A program made the translations under genes and the position numbers. From Clostridium sp. Marseille-Q2269 (lineage in GTDB: Bacteria > Bacillota > Clostridia > Clostridiales > Clostridiaceae): a DNA stretch of 64,000 nt. Shown in pieces: positions 17,813-28,300 of this stretch (the first letter of the stretch is position 1; each line of letters starts with the position of its first letter). The DNA is taken from contig NZ_CALSFS010000006.1 in NCBI RefSeq assembly GCF_943736985.1, forward strand, positions 62,001-126,000, in the 5' to 3' direction. The notes below the pieces were generated by a model, which saw only the letters and a list, made by a program, of their open reading frames with translations, did not search any database and had not been told where the DNA came from.

Positions 17813-19132
17813 ATGGAACTATTAACTTTTAAAAAAGGTGTACATCCACCTCATGGAAAATACCTTACAGAAAAAAAACCTATAGAAGAATATTTACCAA
17901 AGGGCGATTTAGTGTTCCCTATGTCCCAACATATAGGGGCACCTTGTAATCCTATAGTTAAAAAAGGTGACAAAGTATTAGTTGGTCAAGTTATAGGTGA
18001 AGCTACAGGTTTTGTATCAGCGCCTATCCACAGTAGTGTTTCAGGTACTGTAAAAAACCTTGCTCCAGTATTAACAGCAGCAGGAACAAAGGTAATGGCG
18101 GTTATTGTAGAAAATGATGGACAATATGAAGAAATTGAAATGCCAAAACCAAAACACTACAATGAAATGTCAAAAGAAGAAATAATTAAATTAATACAAC
18201 AAGCAGGTATTGTTGGTATGGGTGGAGCCTGTTTTCCGACTCATGTAAAACTTTCACCACCACCAGACAAAAAAATAGACTCAATTATAGTAAATGCAGC
18301 TGAATGTGAGCCATATTTAACTTGTGACCACAGACTTATGTTAGAGGAGTCAGATAAAATAGTAGAAGGCTTAAAAATCATATTAAAAATATTCCCAGAA
18401 GCAAAAGGCTACATAGGAATAGAAAATAATAAGCCAGATGCTATAGAAGCTATGAAAAAAGCATCTGAAGGCATAGCAAATATAGAAGTTAAAGCTCTTA
18501 AGACCAAATATCCACAAGGAGCAGAAAAACAATTAATATATGCTATAAAAGGAAGAGAAGTGCCATCAGGAAAACTTCCAGCAGATGCAGGATGTGTTGT
18601 TCAAAACACTGCAACAGTTAGAGAAATATACAATGCAGTAGTTTTGGGAAGACCTTTAGTAGAAAGAATTATAACAGTTACAGGTGAAGCTGTTAAAGAA
18701 GCTAAAAATATAAGAATAAAACTTGGAACAAACCTTAGAGAATTAGTAGAATTCTGTGGTGGATATAAAGAAGAACCAGTTAAAGTTATATCTGGTGGTC
18801 CAATGATGGGTATGACAATACCAACATTAGATATACCAACAGTGAAGGGTTCTTCAGGCTTATTAAGCTTAACTAAGGCTCAAGCGGTATTACCACATGG
18901 AGGAAGCTGTATTAGATGTGGAAGATGTGTAGAAGCATGTCCAATGAATTTGATACCATCTACATTAGATTCATTATCTAATAGAGGTGAATTAGGTAGT
19001 TTTGAAGAGTTACACGGTGTAGATTGTATAGAATGTGGATGCTGTACTTTTGTATGTCCAGCTAAACGTCATTTAATTCAATCTATAAGAACAGCTAAAC
19101 GTTCAGTTATAGCTTCAAAAAGAAAAAAATAA
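17813..19132 (+). CDS. rnfC: Rnf complex subunit RnfC (NADH-binding, Fe-S)
   Basis: 439 residues from ATG 17813, with AGGAGG six bases upstream; an in-frame ATG at 17789 lacks this. The opening TFKKGVHPPHGK is typical. The nucleotide/FMN-binding part shows GIVGMGGACFPTHVKL (about 130-145) and NAAECEPYLTCDH. Two ferredoxin-type motifs follow: CIRCGRCVEACP (about 365-376) and CIECGCCTFVCP (about 404-416). RnfC is the peripheral subunit that passes electrons to NAD+. It is the first gene of rnfCDGEAB, the ion-pumping ferredoxin:NAD+ oxidoreductase. Confidence 0.96.
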   Translation: MELLTFKKGVHPPHGKYLTEKKPIEEYLPKGDLVFPMSQHIGAPCNPIVKKGDKVLVGQVIGEATGFVSAPIHSSVSGTVKNLAPVLTAAGTKVMAVIVENDGQYEEIEMPKPKHYNEMSKEEIIKLIQQAGIVGMGGACFPTHVKLSPPPDKKIDSIIVNAAECEPYLTCDHRLMLEESDKIVEGLKIILKIFPEAKGYIGIENNKPDAIEAMKKASEGIANIEVKALKTKYPQGAEKQLIYAIKGREVPSGKLPADAGCVVQNTATVREIYNAVVLGRPLVERIITVTGEAVKEAKNIRIKLGTNLRELVEFCGGYKEEPVKVISGGPMMGMTIPTLDIPTVKGSSGLLSLTKAQAVLPHGGSCIRCGRCVEACPMNLIPSTLDSLSNRGELGSFEELHGVDCIECGCCTFVCPAKRHLIQSIRTAKRSVIASKRKK

Positions 19133-19153
19133 TTAAGTAGGGAGTGACTTTGG

Positions 19154-20086
19154 ATGTCTGAATCAATGTATACATTATCTTCATCTCCACATATTCGTTC
19201 AAAAGACTCTGTTCAGTCAATAATGAGAGATGTTATAATAGCTTTACTTCCAGCAACTGTTGCAGGAATCTATTTCTTTAAATTACATGCACTTTTAGTT
19301 ATATTAACAGCAGTTATTTCTTGTATAGCAGCAGAATATATCTGGGAAAAAGCTACAGGAAGAGATATAACTATAGGAGATTTAAGTGCAGTGGTAACAG
19401 GAATGTTACTTGCATTTAACGTGCCATCAACACTTCCATTATGGATGGTAGTTATAGGCAGCTTTTTCTCTATAATAGTTGTTAAACAATTCTTTGGAGG
19501 TATAGGTCAAAACATAGTAAATCCAGCATTAGCAGGAAGAGCATTTTTACTTGCATCTTGGCCAGTAGCTATGACTACTTGGAATGTTGATGGAGTTACT
19601 ACAGCTACACCACTTGCTATTTTAAAGAGTGGACAAGGACAAATACCAAGCATGGCATCAGCTTTTCTAGGACATATAGGAGGATGTATTGGTGAAACAT
19701 CAGCTTTAGCATTACTTATAGGTTTTGCTTATCTTTTATATAGAAGAATAATAACTTGGCATGTACCAGTTACTTATGTAGCAACTGTATTTGTACTCAC
19801 AGCAGTAATAGGAAGACATGGATTTATGTCTGGAAATGCAATATATGAAATTTTTGTAGGTGGATTAATGTTAGGAGCTATATTTATGGCAACTGATTAT
19901 ACAACTTCACCAATGACTAAAAAAGGACAGGTTATTTTCGCAATAGGGTGTGGTTTAATAACAACAATCATACGTATATTCGGAGGATATCCAGAAGGAG
20001 TTTCTTACTCAATTCTATTAATGAATTTATTTGTACCTTTAATAGATAAATTCGTAACTCCAAGAGTATTTGGGGAGGTGAAATAA
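19154..20086 (+). CDS. rnfD: Rnf complex membrane subunit RnfD (covalent flavin)
   Basis: 310 residues, GGAGTG upstream of ATG 19154. Multi-span membrane protein with NPALAGRAFLLASWP and FMATDYTTSPMTKKG, both conserved in NqrB/RnfD. The flavinylation motif is seen as VTTATPLA, with T152 as the expected FMN attachment site. The stop overlaps the rnfG start (TAATG), giving coupled translation. It forms part of the ion-translocating core. Confidence 0.95.
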   Translation: MSESMYTLSSSPHIRSKDSVQSIMRDVIIALLPATVAGIYFFKLHALLVILTAVISCIAAEYIWEKATGRDITIGDLSAVVTGMLLAFNVPSTLPLWMVVIGSFFSIIVVKQFFGGIGQNIVNPALAGRAFLLASWPVAMTTWNVDGVTTATPLAILKSGQGQIPSMASAFLGHIGGCIGETSALALLIGFAYLLYRRIITWHVPVTYVATVFVLTAVIGRHGFMSGNAIYEIFVGGLMLGAIFMATDYTTSPMTKKGQVIFAIGCGLITTIIRIFGGYPEGVSYSILLMNLFVPLIDKFVTPRVFGEVK

Positions 20087-20658
20087 TGGAAAAGAATGAG
20101 ACATTAGCATTAGGATTAAAGCTTCTTATAATAACTGCCATAGCAGGGATTATACTGGGAGGAGCTTTCGTAATAACTAAAAAACCAATAGAACAACAGG
20201 TACAAAAAACAAATAATGAAGCCATGAAAGAAATACTTCCAAAAGCAAATGCTTTTGAAAAGATGGATGGAAAATCAAGTGCTGTTGTGACAGAAGTTAA
20301 TGAAGGAAAAAAAGGCAGCGACACAGCAGGATATGCTCTAAAAGTTTTAACAAAAGGATACGGTGGACAAATAGAGATGATGGTTGGAGTTTCTAAGGAT
20401 GGTAAAGTAGAAGGAATAAAAATTCTTTCCCATTCAGAGACACCAGGACTTGGAGCTAATGCCCCACAACCAAAATTCTCAGGACAATTTAAAGGAAAAT
20501 CAATTGAAAAAGACTTAGAAGTTGTTAAGACAGCACCAGGAAAAGACAATGAAATACAAGCTATGACAGGTGCAACAATAACATCAAAAGCCGTTACAAA
20601 GGGTGTTAATGATGCTGTTGCATATTATAAAAATGAATTGAAGGGAGGACAAAAATAA
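20086..20658 (+). CDS. rnfG: Rnf complex subunit RnfG (covalent flavin)
   Basis: 190 residues. The ATG shares a base with the rnfD stop codon. One membrane anchor near the N-terminus (about 10-30), then an extracytoplasmic FMN-binding domain with the motif MTGATITSKAV; T164 is the expected FMN-linked residue. HSETPGLGANA, also family-typical, precedes it. FMN attachment needs ApbE, which is encoded just beyond the operon on the other strand. The stop overlaps the rnfE start. Confidence 0.95.
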   Translation: MEKNETLALGLKLLIITAIAGIILGGAFVITKKPIEQQVQKTNNEAMKEILPKANAFEKMDGKSSAVVTEVNEGKKGSDTAGYALKVLTKGYGGQIEMMVGVSKDGKVEGIKILSHSETPGLGANAPQPKFSGQFKGKSIEKDLEVVKTAPGKDNEIQAMTGATITSKAVTKGVNDAVAYYKNELKGGQK

Positions 20659-21257
20659 TGAGCGTTTTAGGCGAAAGATTAAAGAATGGAATTATAGACG
20701 AAAATGTTACTTTCGTCCAAGTTTTAGCAATGTGTCCTACTTTGGCAGTAACATCAGGTGCTAAAAATGGTATAGGTATGGGACTTGCATCTACAGTGGT
20801 TCTTATGGGTTCAAACTTAGTTATATCACTACTTAGAAAAGTAATACCAGACAAAATTCGTATACCATCATTTATAGTAGTAATAGCAGCCTTTGTTACA
20901 TTACTTCAATTCTTAATGCAAGGTTTCGTACCAGCCTTATATCAATCATTAGGTATATTTATACCACTTATAGTTGTTAACTGTGTTATATTAGGAAGAG
21001 CAGAAGCCTATGCATCCAAAAATGGTCCAGTAGCATCAATATTTGATGGATTAGGTCAAGGCTTAGGATTTACATTATCATTAACAGTAATAGGAATGAT
21101 AAGAGAACTGTTAGGAGCAGGCCAATTATTTGGTCACCAAATAATGCCAAGCTCATTTCAACCAGCTTTAATAATGATACTTGCGCCAGGAGCATTCTTT
21201 ACATTAGGAATATTAATGGCAATAATAAATGCTAGAAAATTAAAAAAGGCTAGATAA
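20658..21257 (+). CDS. rnfE: Rnf complex membrane subunit RnfE
   Basis: 199 residues, TAATG overlap with rnfG and GGAGG upstream. Six predicted membrane helices. Typical stretches are QVLAMCPTLAVTSGAKNG, LIVVNCVILGRAEAYASKN and DGLGQGLGFTLSL. RnfE and RnfA are homologous inner-membrane subunits of opposite topology that hold a buried iron site formed by conserved Cys residues, here seen in AMCPTLAV and VNCVILG. Confidence 0.95.
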   Translation: MSVLGERLKNGIIDENVTFVQVLAMCPTLAVTSGAKNGIGMGLASTVVLMGSNLVISLLRKVIPDKIRIPSFIVVIAAFVTLLQFLMQGFVPALYQSLGIFIPLIVVNCVILGRAEAYASKNGPVASIFDGLGQGLGFTLSLTVIGMIRELLGAGQLFGHQIMPSSFQPALIMILAPGAFFTLGILMAIINARKLKKAR

Positions 21258-21309
21258 CCAAGAGAAGGAATTTTAAAGATCCTTATAAGAAGGAAGGGTG
21301 AAAAAAAGT

Positions 21310-21888
21310 ATGAAAATATTTGGCTTGATTGTATCAGCGTTATTTGTTAATAACTTCGTTTTATCAAGATTCTTAGGAATATGTTCTTTCCTTGGTGTTT
21401 CAAAAAAAGTTGAAACTGCTACAGGAATGGGACTTGCAGTTACATTCGTTATGGGGTTAGCATCACTTATATCTTATATAGTGTATAGTGCTATACTTGT
21501 GCCTCTTAACATAACCTACCTATATACTATAGCTTTTATATTAGTTATAGCAGCATTAGTTCAATTTGTTGAAATGGTTATAAAAAAGAAAAGTCCAGGA
21601 CTTTATAAAGCTCTAGGAATATTCTTACCACTTATAACTACAAACTGTGCTATATTAGGTGCGGTTATCATAAACATGAACGACAAACTTAATTTAATAG
21701 AATCATTAGTATTCGGAATTTTTTCAGGACTTGGATATATGCTTGCAATAGTTCTTTTAGCAGGTTTAAGAGAAAGAATGGAAGCATGTGATAAAATGCC
21801 TAGATCAATGCAAGGTCTTCCAATATCATTAATAACAGCAGGACTTATGGCAATCGCATTCTTAGGTTTCCAAGGACTACTACATTAG
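21310..21888 (+). CDS. rnfA: Rnf complex membrane subunit RnfA
   Basis: 192 residues from ATG 21310, giving the usual opening MKIFGLIVSALFVNNFVL; a GTG at 21298 lies on the AGGAAGGGTG ribosome binding site itself. Six helices. Cys residues in RFLGICSFLGVSKK and LITTNCAILG match the partner motifs in RnfE. It lies 52 bases after rnfE and 13 before rnfB. Confidence 0.95.
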   Translation: MKIFGLIVSALFVNNFVLSRFLGICSFLGVSKKVETATGMGLAVTFVMGLASLISYIVYSAILVPLNITYLYTIAFILVIAALVQFVEMVIKKKSPGLYKALGIFLPLITTNCAILGAVIINMNDKLNLIESLVFGIFSGLGYMLAIVLLAGLRERMEACDKMPRSMQGLPISLITAGLMAIAFLGFQGLLH

Positions 21889-21901
21889 GAGGTGTAGATA
21901 G

Positions 21902-22735
21902 ATGAATGAATTATTATTTCCTATATTGAGCTTAGGTGGACTAGGACTTGTGTTCGGTGTTCTTTTAGGATATGCATCTAAAAAATTCGCCGTAGAAGTA
22001 GACCCTAAGGTACCATTAATAAGAGATTCTCTACCAGGAGCTAACTGTGGTGGTTGCGGATTCGCAGGATGTGATGCTTATGCACAAGCGGTAGCAGAAG
22101 GCAGCGCAGCACCAAACTGCTGTACAGTAGGTGGAGCTGCTGTAACAGAAAAAGTAGCAGAAATAATGGGAGTTTCTGTAGATGAATCAGAACCATTAAA
22201 AGCATATGTAAAATGTAATGGAACTTGTGATAAAGCTAAACAAAGAGGAGAATACTACGGAACAATGGATTGCCAACAAGCATCAGTAGTTCCAGGTGGT
22301 GCATCAAAATCTTGTCAATATGGATGTTTAGGTTTAGGAAGCTGTTCAAGAGCCTGTGCATTTGACGCTATACATGTAACAGAAGGTGGAATAGCGGAAG
22401 TAGATCCAGAAAAATGTGTAGGTTGTGGAGCCTGTGTAAAAGCCTGTCCAAGAGCAGTAATAGATTTAAGACCATTATCAGCTGTAGTTAGAGTAGCATG
22501 TAACTCTAGAGATACATTAAAAGCTGTTAAAGATATCTGCCAAGTTGGATGTATCACATGTAGATTATGTGAAAGAACTTGCCCAGTAAAAGCTATCACC
22601 ATGGAAAATAATCTACCAGTAGTAGATAAAGAAAAATGTGTAAAATGTATGGCATGTGTTAAAAAATGTCCTACAAATGCATTAATAGCTTACGGAAAAG
22701 ACGTAATAGTAAAAGAAGAAAAACCAGCAAACTAG
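21902..22735 (+). CDS. rnfB: Rnf complex ferredoxin-like subunit RnfB
   Basis: 277 residues, AGGAGGTG before ATG 21902. One N-terminal membrane helix (about 5-25), then the Fe-S domain GANCGGCGFAGCDAYA, then further cysteine sets: CQYGCLGLGSCSRACAF, CVGCGACVKACP, CRLCERTCP and CVKCMACVKKCP. The high number of clusters is typical of clostridial/acetogen RnfB, which accepts electrons from reduced ferredoxin. It is the last gene of the operon; a terminator follows. Confidence 0.95.
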   Translation: MNELLFPILSLGGLGLVFGVLLGYASKKFAVEVDPKVPLIRDSLPGANCGGCGFAGCDAYAQAVAEGSAAPNCCTVGGAAVTEKVAEIMGVSVDESEPLKAYVKCNGTCDKAKQRGEYYGTMDCQQASVVPGGASKSCQYGCLGLGSCSRACAFDAIHVTEGGIAEVDPEKCVGCGACVKACPRAVIDLRPLSAVVRVACNSRDTLKAVKDICQVGCITCRLCERTCPVKAITMENNLPVVDKEKCVKCMACVKKCPTNALIAYGKDVIVKEEKPAN

Positions 22736-22790
22736 TAATGACTATATAATAAAGCATAGAAACTAGAATGCAGAGTAAAAATAAAACAAA

Positions 22791-22826
22791 AGAGCTAAGT
22801 AGAATTTAATTTTACTTAGCTCTCTT
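22791..22826. terminator. Bidirectional terminator between rnfB and the Gx transporter gene
   Basis: AGAGCTAAGTA / TACTTAGCTCT with an 11-base AT-rich loop. It is preceded by AAAACAAA and followed by CTTCAT, serving both converging transcripts. Confidence 0.75.
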
Positions 22827-22853
22827 CATAAAATACTAAAAAATTAAATTATT

Positions 22854-23369
22854 TTAATTAAAGGGTTTCATATTTTTCAAGTTTTTACTTAGATATTTAG
22901 TACATAAACCTATAAAATAACCTGTTATTATGCCTGAGATCATAAGTACTGGAAGATATACATAAACTCTAAGATCTTGTACAACAAAGGCCGCTACAAA
23001 AAGCTGACCTATATTATGAAATATAGCACCACAAATACTGATGGAGCTTAAGCTTAAATGTTCTTCAAATTTATAGTAAAGTATAATCATAACAACATTG
23101 CTCAAAAAGCCACCTGCTAAACTAAACATAAAAGAAGACATGCTTCCTGCAAACATAGAACCTAGAAGCGTTCTTAAAAACATAACTAAAATAGCTTCAT
23201 ATCCACCTACCATAACTAAAGTTACTAAAGAAATAACATTTGCAAGTCCTAGCTTAATACCTGGAAAAAGTACAGGTATTTGAGATTCCATTATATATAT
23301 AATCAGGGCTATACCCACCATTAAACTTAAAAAAATCATTTTTCTAGTATTATAATTTTTATTTTTCAT
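22854..23369 (-). CDS. Gx transporter family / heptaprenyl diphosphate synthase component I-like membrane protein
   Basis: 171 residues, about five membrane helices. Recognisable stretches are FPGIKLGLANVISLVTLVMVG, FLRTLLGSMFAG and FSLAGGFLSNVVMI, the glycine-rich pattern of the Gx transporter (Hpre_diP_synt_I) family. In clostridia this gene often accompanies rnf, a NusG-domain-II protein and apbE, as here. Despite the old synthase name, it looks like a small-molecule (ECF S-component-like) transporter; its substrate is unknown. It lies 30 bases from the next gene, probably in one operon. Confidence 0.75.
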   Translation of the reverse strand: MKNKNYNTRKMIFLSLMVGIALIIYIMESQIPVLFPGIKLGLANVISLVTLVMVGGYEAILVMFLRTLLGSMFAGSMSSFMFSLAGGFLSNVVMIILYYKFEEHLSLSSISICGAIFHNIGQLFVAAFVVQDLRVYVYLPVLMISGIITGYFIGLCTKYLSKNLKNMKPFN

Positions 23370-23399
23370 ATAGATTACTCCTATAAATCATTAACAATT

Positions 23400-23792
23400 T
23401 TAATAAGAAACTCCGTCTATTTTTTTATCATTTTTTTCAATAGTAATTATAATTTTATTAGGAAGACATGCAGAGGTTTCTCCAGGATTTTTTAATATTC
23501 CTGACTTTATACAAATTTTATCAGGGCAATCCGCATCTATAAATCTAATAGAACTTTTATCTACCTCTATAATATTATAATGAGTTTCACCATTATGCTT
23601 ATAATTAATTTTTAATTGCTTTTTTTCTTTTACCTTAGACAAATCTATTCGGTGTATAACTTTACCATCTTGTTTTATTACTGCTACTGTGCTTTTAGAT
23701 TTTGAAAAGAACTTAAAAAAAACAATACTAATTATGCTTAAGGCCAGTATAACACAGATTATATATACTATAATTTTGTCACCTTTTTTCAT
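23400..23792 (-). CDS. NusG domain II-containing exported protein
   Basis: 130 residues from the ATG at 23792 (AGGTGG upstream); an extended frame to 23825 has no ribosome binding site. One N-terminal membrane helix (about 6-26), then a small beta domain with VIRFIDADCPDKICIKSG-like content (SIRFIDADCPDKICIKSG) and CLPNKIIITI, the NusG domain II (KOW-less) pattern. Two Cys of DCPDKIC could bind a cofactor or form a disulfide. It lies between the Gx transporter and apbE genes. The family is repeatedly found with Rnf and flavinylation genes, but its function is not established. Confidence 0.8.
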   Translation of the reverse strand: MKKGDKIIVYIICVILALSIISIVFFKFFSKSKSTVAVIKQDGKVIHRIDLSKVKEKKQLKINYKHNGETHYNIIEVDKSSIRFIDADCPDKICIKSGILKNPGETSACLPNKIIITIEKNDKKIDGVSY

Positions 23793-23895
23793 TAATACAC
23801 CACCTATTATTTTATAACAAAACATAAATTTATTAAGTTGAAATATTAAATTTATGTAAATTTTAATATGCTAAAAAGTAAATTATTATATTAAT

Positions 23896-24930
23896 TTATT
23901 TATCTTGTAGTTTAAAATCAGTATTAGTTAATTCAAATTTATCTTTAAGGCCAGAGGTTATATAAACCTTTTTATCATTAGTTACAAATATGGCCTCCAC
24001 ATTGGTTAAGCTTTCTATTAATTTTTTTCCATTATCTAGCCCTAAAGTATAAACACTTGTGGATAAAGCATCACCATCTATAGATTTATCAGATATTATA
24101 GAAACACTAACAAGACCTTTCTCTGCAGGATAGCCTGTCTTGGTATCAAATATATGATGATATCTTTTACCATTCTTTTCAAAAAATCTTTCGTAATTAC
24201 CAGAGGTGACAATAGATTTATCAGAAACAGATATAGCGCCTAAATAATTTCCTTTAGGATGTATTGGATTTTGTACACCTATATTCCAAGGGGTTTTATT
24301 AGGTTTATTGCCTACAACATATACATTACCACCAAGGCTTAAAAAAGCAGACTCAATATTATAGTTTATAAGTATTTTTTTTAATTCATCTGCAGTATAT
24401 CCTTTAGCAATAGCCCCCAGATCCATAGCTTGTCCTTTCCTTTTAAGCATAATAGTAGATTCCTTTTCATTTATAATAATATCCTTATAATTTATAAGTT
24501 TTAAAGATCTGTCTATTTCATCTTTAGAAGGAATCCTTGCTTTATCTGTTCCAATACTCCAAAGGGCTACTAAAGGTTCTACAGTTATATCAAAAGAGCC
24601 CTTAGTTTTTTTGCTATATATTAAGGAAGCTTTTACTACATCTAAAGTATTTTTACTTACTTTAACAGGAGCTACACCAGCATTTTTATTAATTTTACTA
24701 ACTTCACTAGTAGGTATATTAGTGGACATCTTATTTTCTATATCGGAAATCTTATCTACAGAGGCTTGCACTGCCTTATCAGCATTTTTACCATAGGCCT
24801 GAATTTTTATTATAGTACCCATAAGAAAAGTTTCTCTAGATACAGGTTCTTTTGATTTAGTATTACAACCTATAAAAATTATAGGTATGCAAATAAATAA
24901 AAAAAGTATATTTACATATTTAAATTTCAA
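23896..24930 (-). CDS. apbE: FAD:protein FMN transferase (ApbE), lipoprotein
   Basis: 344 residues. The start is the TTG at 24930 (GGAG ten bases upstream); another TTG at 24963 has no such site. A lipoprotein signal ends in IIFIGC with the lipidated Cys at residue 22. ApbE motifs present: LMGTIIKIQAYG, SLGGNVYVVG, DLGAIAKGYTADEL and the metal-binding GDALSTSVYTLG. The enzyme splits FAD and joins FMN to a Thr in exported or membrane targets. The targets are very likely RnfG T164 and RnfD T152 encoded next door. It is the first gene of the minus-strand apbE-NusGII-Gx cluster. Confidence 0.92.
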   Translation of the reverse strand: MKFKYVNILFLFICIPIIFIGCNTKSKEPVSRETFLMGTIIKIQAYGKNADKAVQASVDKISDIENKMSTNIPTSEVSKINKNAGVAPVKVSKNTLDVVKASLIYSKKTKGSFDITVEPLVALWSIGTDKARIPSKDEIDRSLKLINYKDIIINEKESTIMLKRKGQAMDLGAIAKGYTADELKKILINYNIESAFLSLGGNVYVVGNKPNKTPWNIGVQNPIHPKGNYLGAISVSDKSIVTSGNYERFFEKNGKRYHHIFDTKTGYPAEKGLVSVSIISDKSIDGDALSTSVYTLGLDNGKKLIESLTNVEAIFVTNDKKVYITSGLKDKFELTNTDFKLQDK

Positions 24931-25265
24931 AATGTATTCAACTCCAATCTTATATATGGACAATAGCTTAATCTTATTTTAATTACTAGTAAATAATAAA
25001 GGTAATGATACTCTCATTTAATTATATAGCGTATACATTCATTAGGAAAGTATTATAGAAAAAATAAAAAACTTTATCAAAGGGTAATAAAATCTATATA
25101 TAAGGTTATATTTAACATTAAATGAATAATGATGTAATTATGATATAATATGAGTATGATTGTTTAAAAGTAGATTAATAATAAAATATAAACTACATAA
25201 TTGTTTTGGAAAGTGATTATAATGTGGAAAATAACTATAATAAATATTATTTATAGAAAATATTA

Positions 25266-25290
25266 TAGGTGGTGCTACAATTACTACCTA
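25266..25290 (+). promoter_or_regulatory. Dyad in the leader of the cell-wall protein gene
   Basis: TAGGTGGT, 9 bases, ACTACCTA. It lies 72 bases before the start codon, in an otherwise AT-rich gap (24931-25361). A TATAAT at 25144-25149 may be the -10 box. The dyad could be an operator or an RNA hairpin stabilising the message; nothing distinguishes these. Confidence 0.35.
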
Positions 25291-25361
25291 AATTAATATA
25301 GTCTTTAACAAAATAAATAATCATATTAATTAAATTTTTTATTATAAGGAGGTATAAGTAC

Positions 25362-28300
25362 ATGAATAACAAAGGTAGAAAAGCACTAGCAAGTGCTACA
25401 GTTGTAGGACTATTTTTATCAACTATTGTAGCGGGAACTGTTAAAGCAGCACCAGGAGATGTTAACAGAATACAAGGAAATGACAGATATGAAACAGCTG
25501 CAAATGTAGCAAAAGCTAATTGGAAAGGTGAAGCTGACAATGTAATAATAGCTTCAGGAAATGGTTATGCAGATTCATTAAGTGCATCTGTATTAGCTAA
25601 AAAATTAAACGCACCAATAATATTAACTACAGCATCAGAATTAAATTCCAATTCTAAAAGTGCATTAGAAACATTAAAACCAAAGAATGTTTATGTTATA
25701 GGTGGAAATGCATCTGTATCACACGTAGTGAGAGATGGGCTTAAAAAACAATATAAAGTAATAGAATTAGGTGGAAAAACTAGATTTGAAACTAATATAG
25801 CTATAGCTAATCATTTAGTAGACAAGTTAGGTGTGAAAGCTGAAAATGTTATGGTTATTAATGGAAATGATGGTTTCTCAGATGCCCTATCAGTAGCACC
25901 AGTAGCAGCAGCTAAAGAACAAATTTTATTAATAATAGGAAAAGATGGATCTACAGCTGATTTAGCAGCTAACTTTATTAAAAAACATAATTCAAAAGTA
26001 ACTGTAATAGGAACAGAAGGAGTTGTTCCAACAACAGTTTATAATAAATTAGGAGCAACTGAAAGAGTTAAAGGTGGAGCAACTAGATTTGAAACTAACA
26101 TTAATATAATGAAACGCTTCAAATTAAATGCTGACAAAATATATGTAGCTAATGCAACTGGGAATGGTTATGCAGATGCTTTAGTAGCTTCAGCTATAGC
26201 TGGAAAAACTGGATCAGTACTTATATTAACTGATAGGCCAGGAACAAATGGCACTAAGAATGCTGTTAATTACATAAAAGAAAACAAAACTGATAAAACA
26301 GAAGTTCAAGCTTTAGGTGGAAACTTTGTTATACCAGAAGAAATATTTAATGAAATAAAAGATGTTATTAAACCTCATAATGAAGAAAAGCCAAATGAAT
26401 CAGAGAAAGGAGAAAAACATAACAATACAGTAGCTAAAGGCAAAATAGTAAATATACATGATGTAAAATTAAAAGAAGTTTTAAATCATGCTTTAGGGCA
26501 ATATAGAAAACCAAATGATGAAATTACAAAAGAAGAAATGGAATCTTTAAAAGAATTAAGTAGTGATTATTTATCAATTATCGATAAAACTGGTCAGGGT
26601 AGCCGTGGTATTTCTGATTTGACTGGATTAGAGTATGCTATAAATTTAGAAAAACTAGATTTAAGTGAAAATAAGATTTCAGATTTATCACCACTAAGAA
26701 ATTCAACTAAAATTAAATGGCTTGAATTAGATAGAAACTATATAACAGATTTATCTCCACTATCTAAAATGACAGCATTGGAACATTTAAATATATACAA
26801 CAATGAAGATATAGTGGATTTAAATCCAATATCAAAGCTTACAACTATTAAATGGATTGATATGCATCATTGTAGTCGAAGTGAAGCTCCACTTAATGTA
26901 GAAGTGCTTAAAAATCTTACAAATCTAGAGTATTTAAGCTTTGAGACAAATAAGATTACAGATCTAAGCTTTGCAAAAAGTCTACCTAATTTAAAAACTT
27001 TATCTTGTAATAATACTTTTGTTACAGACTTAGCACCAGTACAAGATTTAGCAATATATGCTTTTAATGACTGGTCAGGAGAAAGATTTTTTAATATGTT
27101 TGGTCAAAAATTAAACACTCTATTTAATATTAAAACAAATGCTAATGGAGGAGAATATAGATTTAAATCTCCAGTAAAAAATTATGAGCGTTATAAAGCT
27201 CATATAGAAAAAACTTTAAAAGAATCTGGAGAAGAAGCAAAGGTTCCAGCCGTAGATGCTAATAATGTAAATGTGGATTATTTACACTTTGACTTTGATC
27301 ATACTACAAATGAAGTTGTGGTTAAGGTTGATCCAAATAAAACTAACAAACCTAGAAAGTATAAAGTAGAAGTTTTACTAGAGTATGGTATGTATTCACT
27401 AAGAGAAAATTTTCAAATTGTACAAGATGCCAAAAAGTCTATTAGCAATTTAGATGAAGAGCCTATAAAAATGTCAGAAAGTACTAGGAATTTTTATTTA
27501 GACTTATTTAACAAGTATAATAAATATGATAAAAAATACACTAATGTAGTTGATGATATGGCATCTAGTTATAAAGCATTACCTAATGATCATATTTTTA
27601 CTATAGGTGATATGAAAAAATTAAAAAAATTCTATGATAGTGAGTATGCATTAACTCCAGAATTAGTTGCTCCCTTAAATTATGCTACAAATCTTGAAAA
27701 TTTTGAAGTATTGTTAGATGACAAAAATTTAGTTAGAAATGTAGAAAATTTTGATTTTCTAAAAAATTGTAAAAAACTCAAAGTTTTATACTATATGAAT
27801 AATGGATTAACCTATGCTAAAGATGAAAAATCTCAAATAAAAGATATAACTGCAATTGCATCATTAACTAATCTTCAAGATTTAAGAATAAATATGACAA
27901 CTTTAGAGGATGTTACACCTATTTCTAATCTTAAATTAAAGTATTTAGTTCTTCCAGATAATTGTATTAAAGAAGTGAATTCCACCATAGGTAAAATAAC
28001 AACACTGGAGAGATTAGATATTGAAAATAATCAAGTTTCAGATATTAGTGAATTTAAGAACTTAGTTAACTTAAGGTCATCATATTTATATAATAATAAA
28101 TTGACTGATATTGGCTCACTTTCACAACTTCATAAACTTGAGGCTCTTTTAATTAATAACAATAATATAAAAGATATAACACCATTAAAAAATTTGAGCT
28201 TAAAAAGATTGTATGCAAATGGGAATCCACTTCCTTCAAATTATATGGATATAGTTAAGAAGTTTTTAAAGGTAAATACTTTAAAAGTTGGAGATATAAG

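Noticed and set aside
19968-20549. 193-codon minus-strand frame opposite rnfD/rnfG
   Set aside because: Shadow of two certain rnf genes; no ribosome binding site and Ser/Pro/Phe-rich composition typical of antisense frames.
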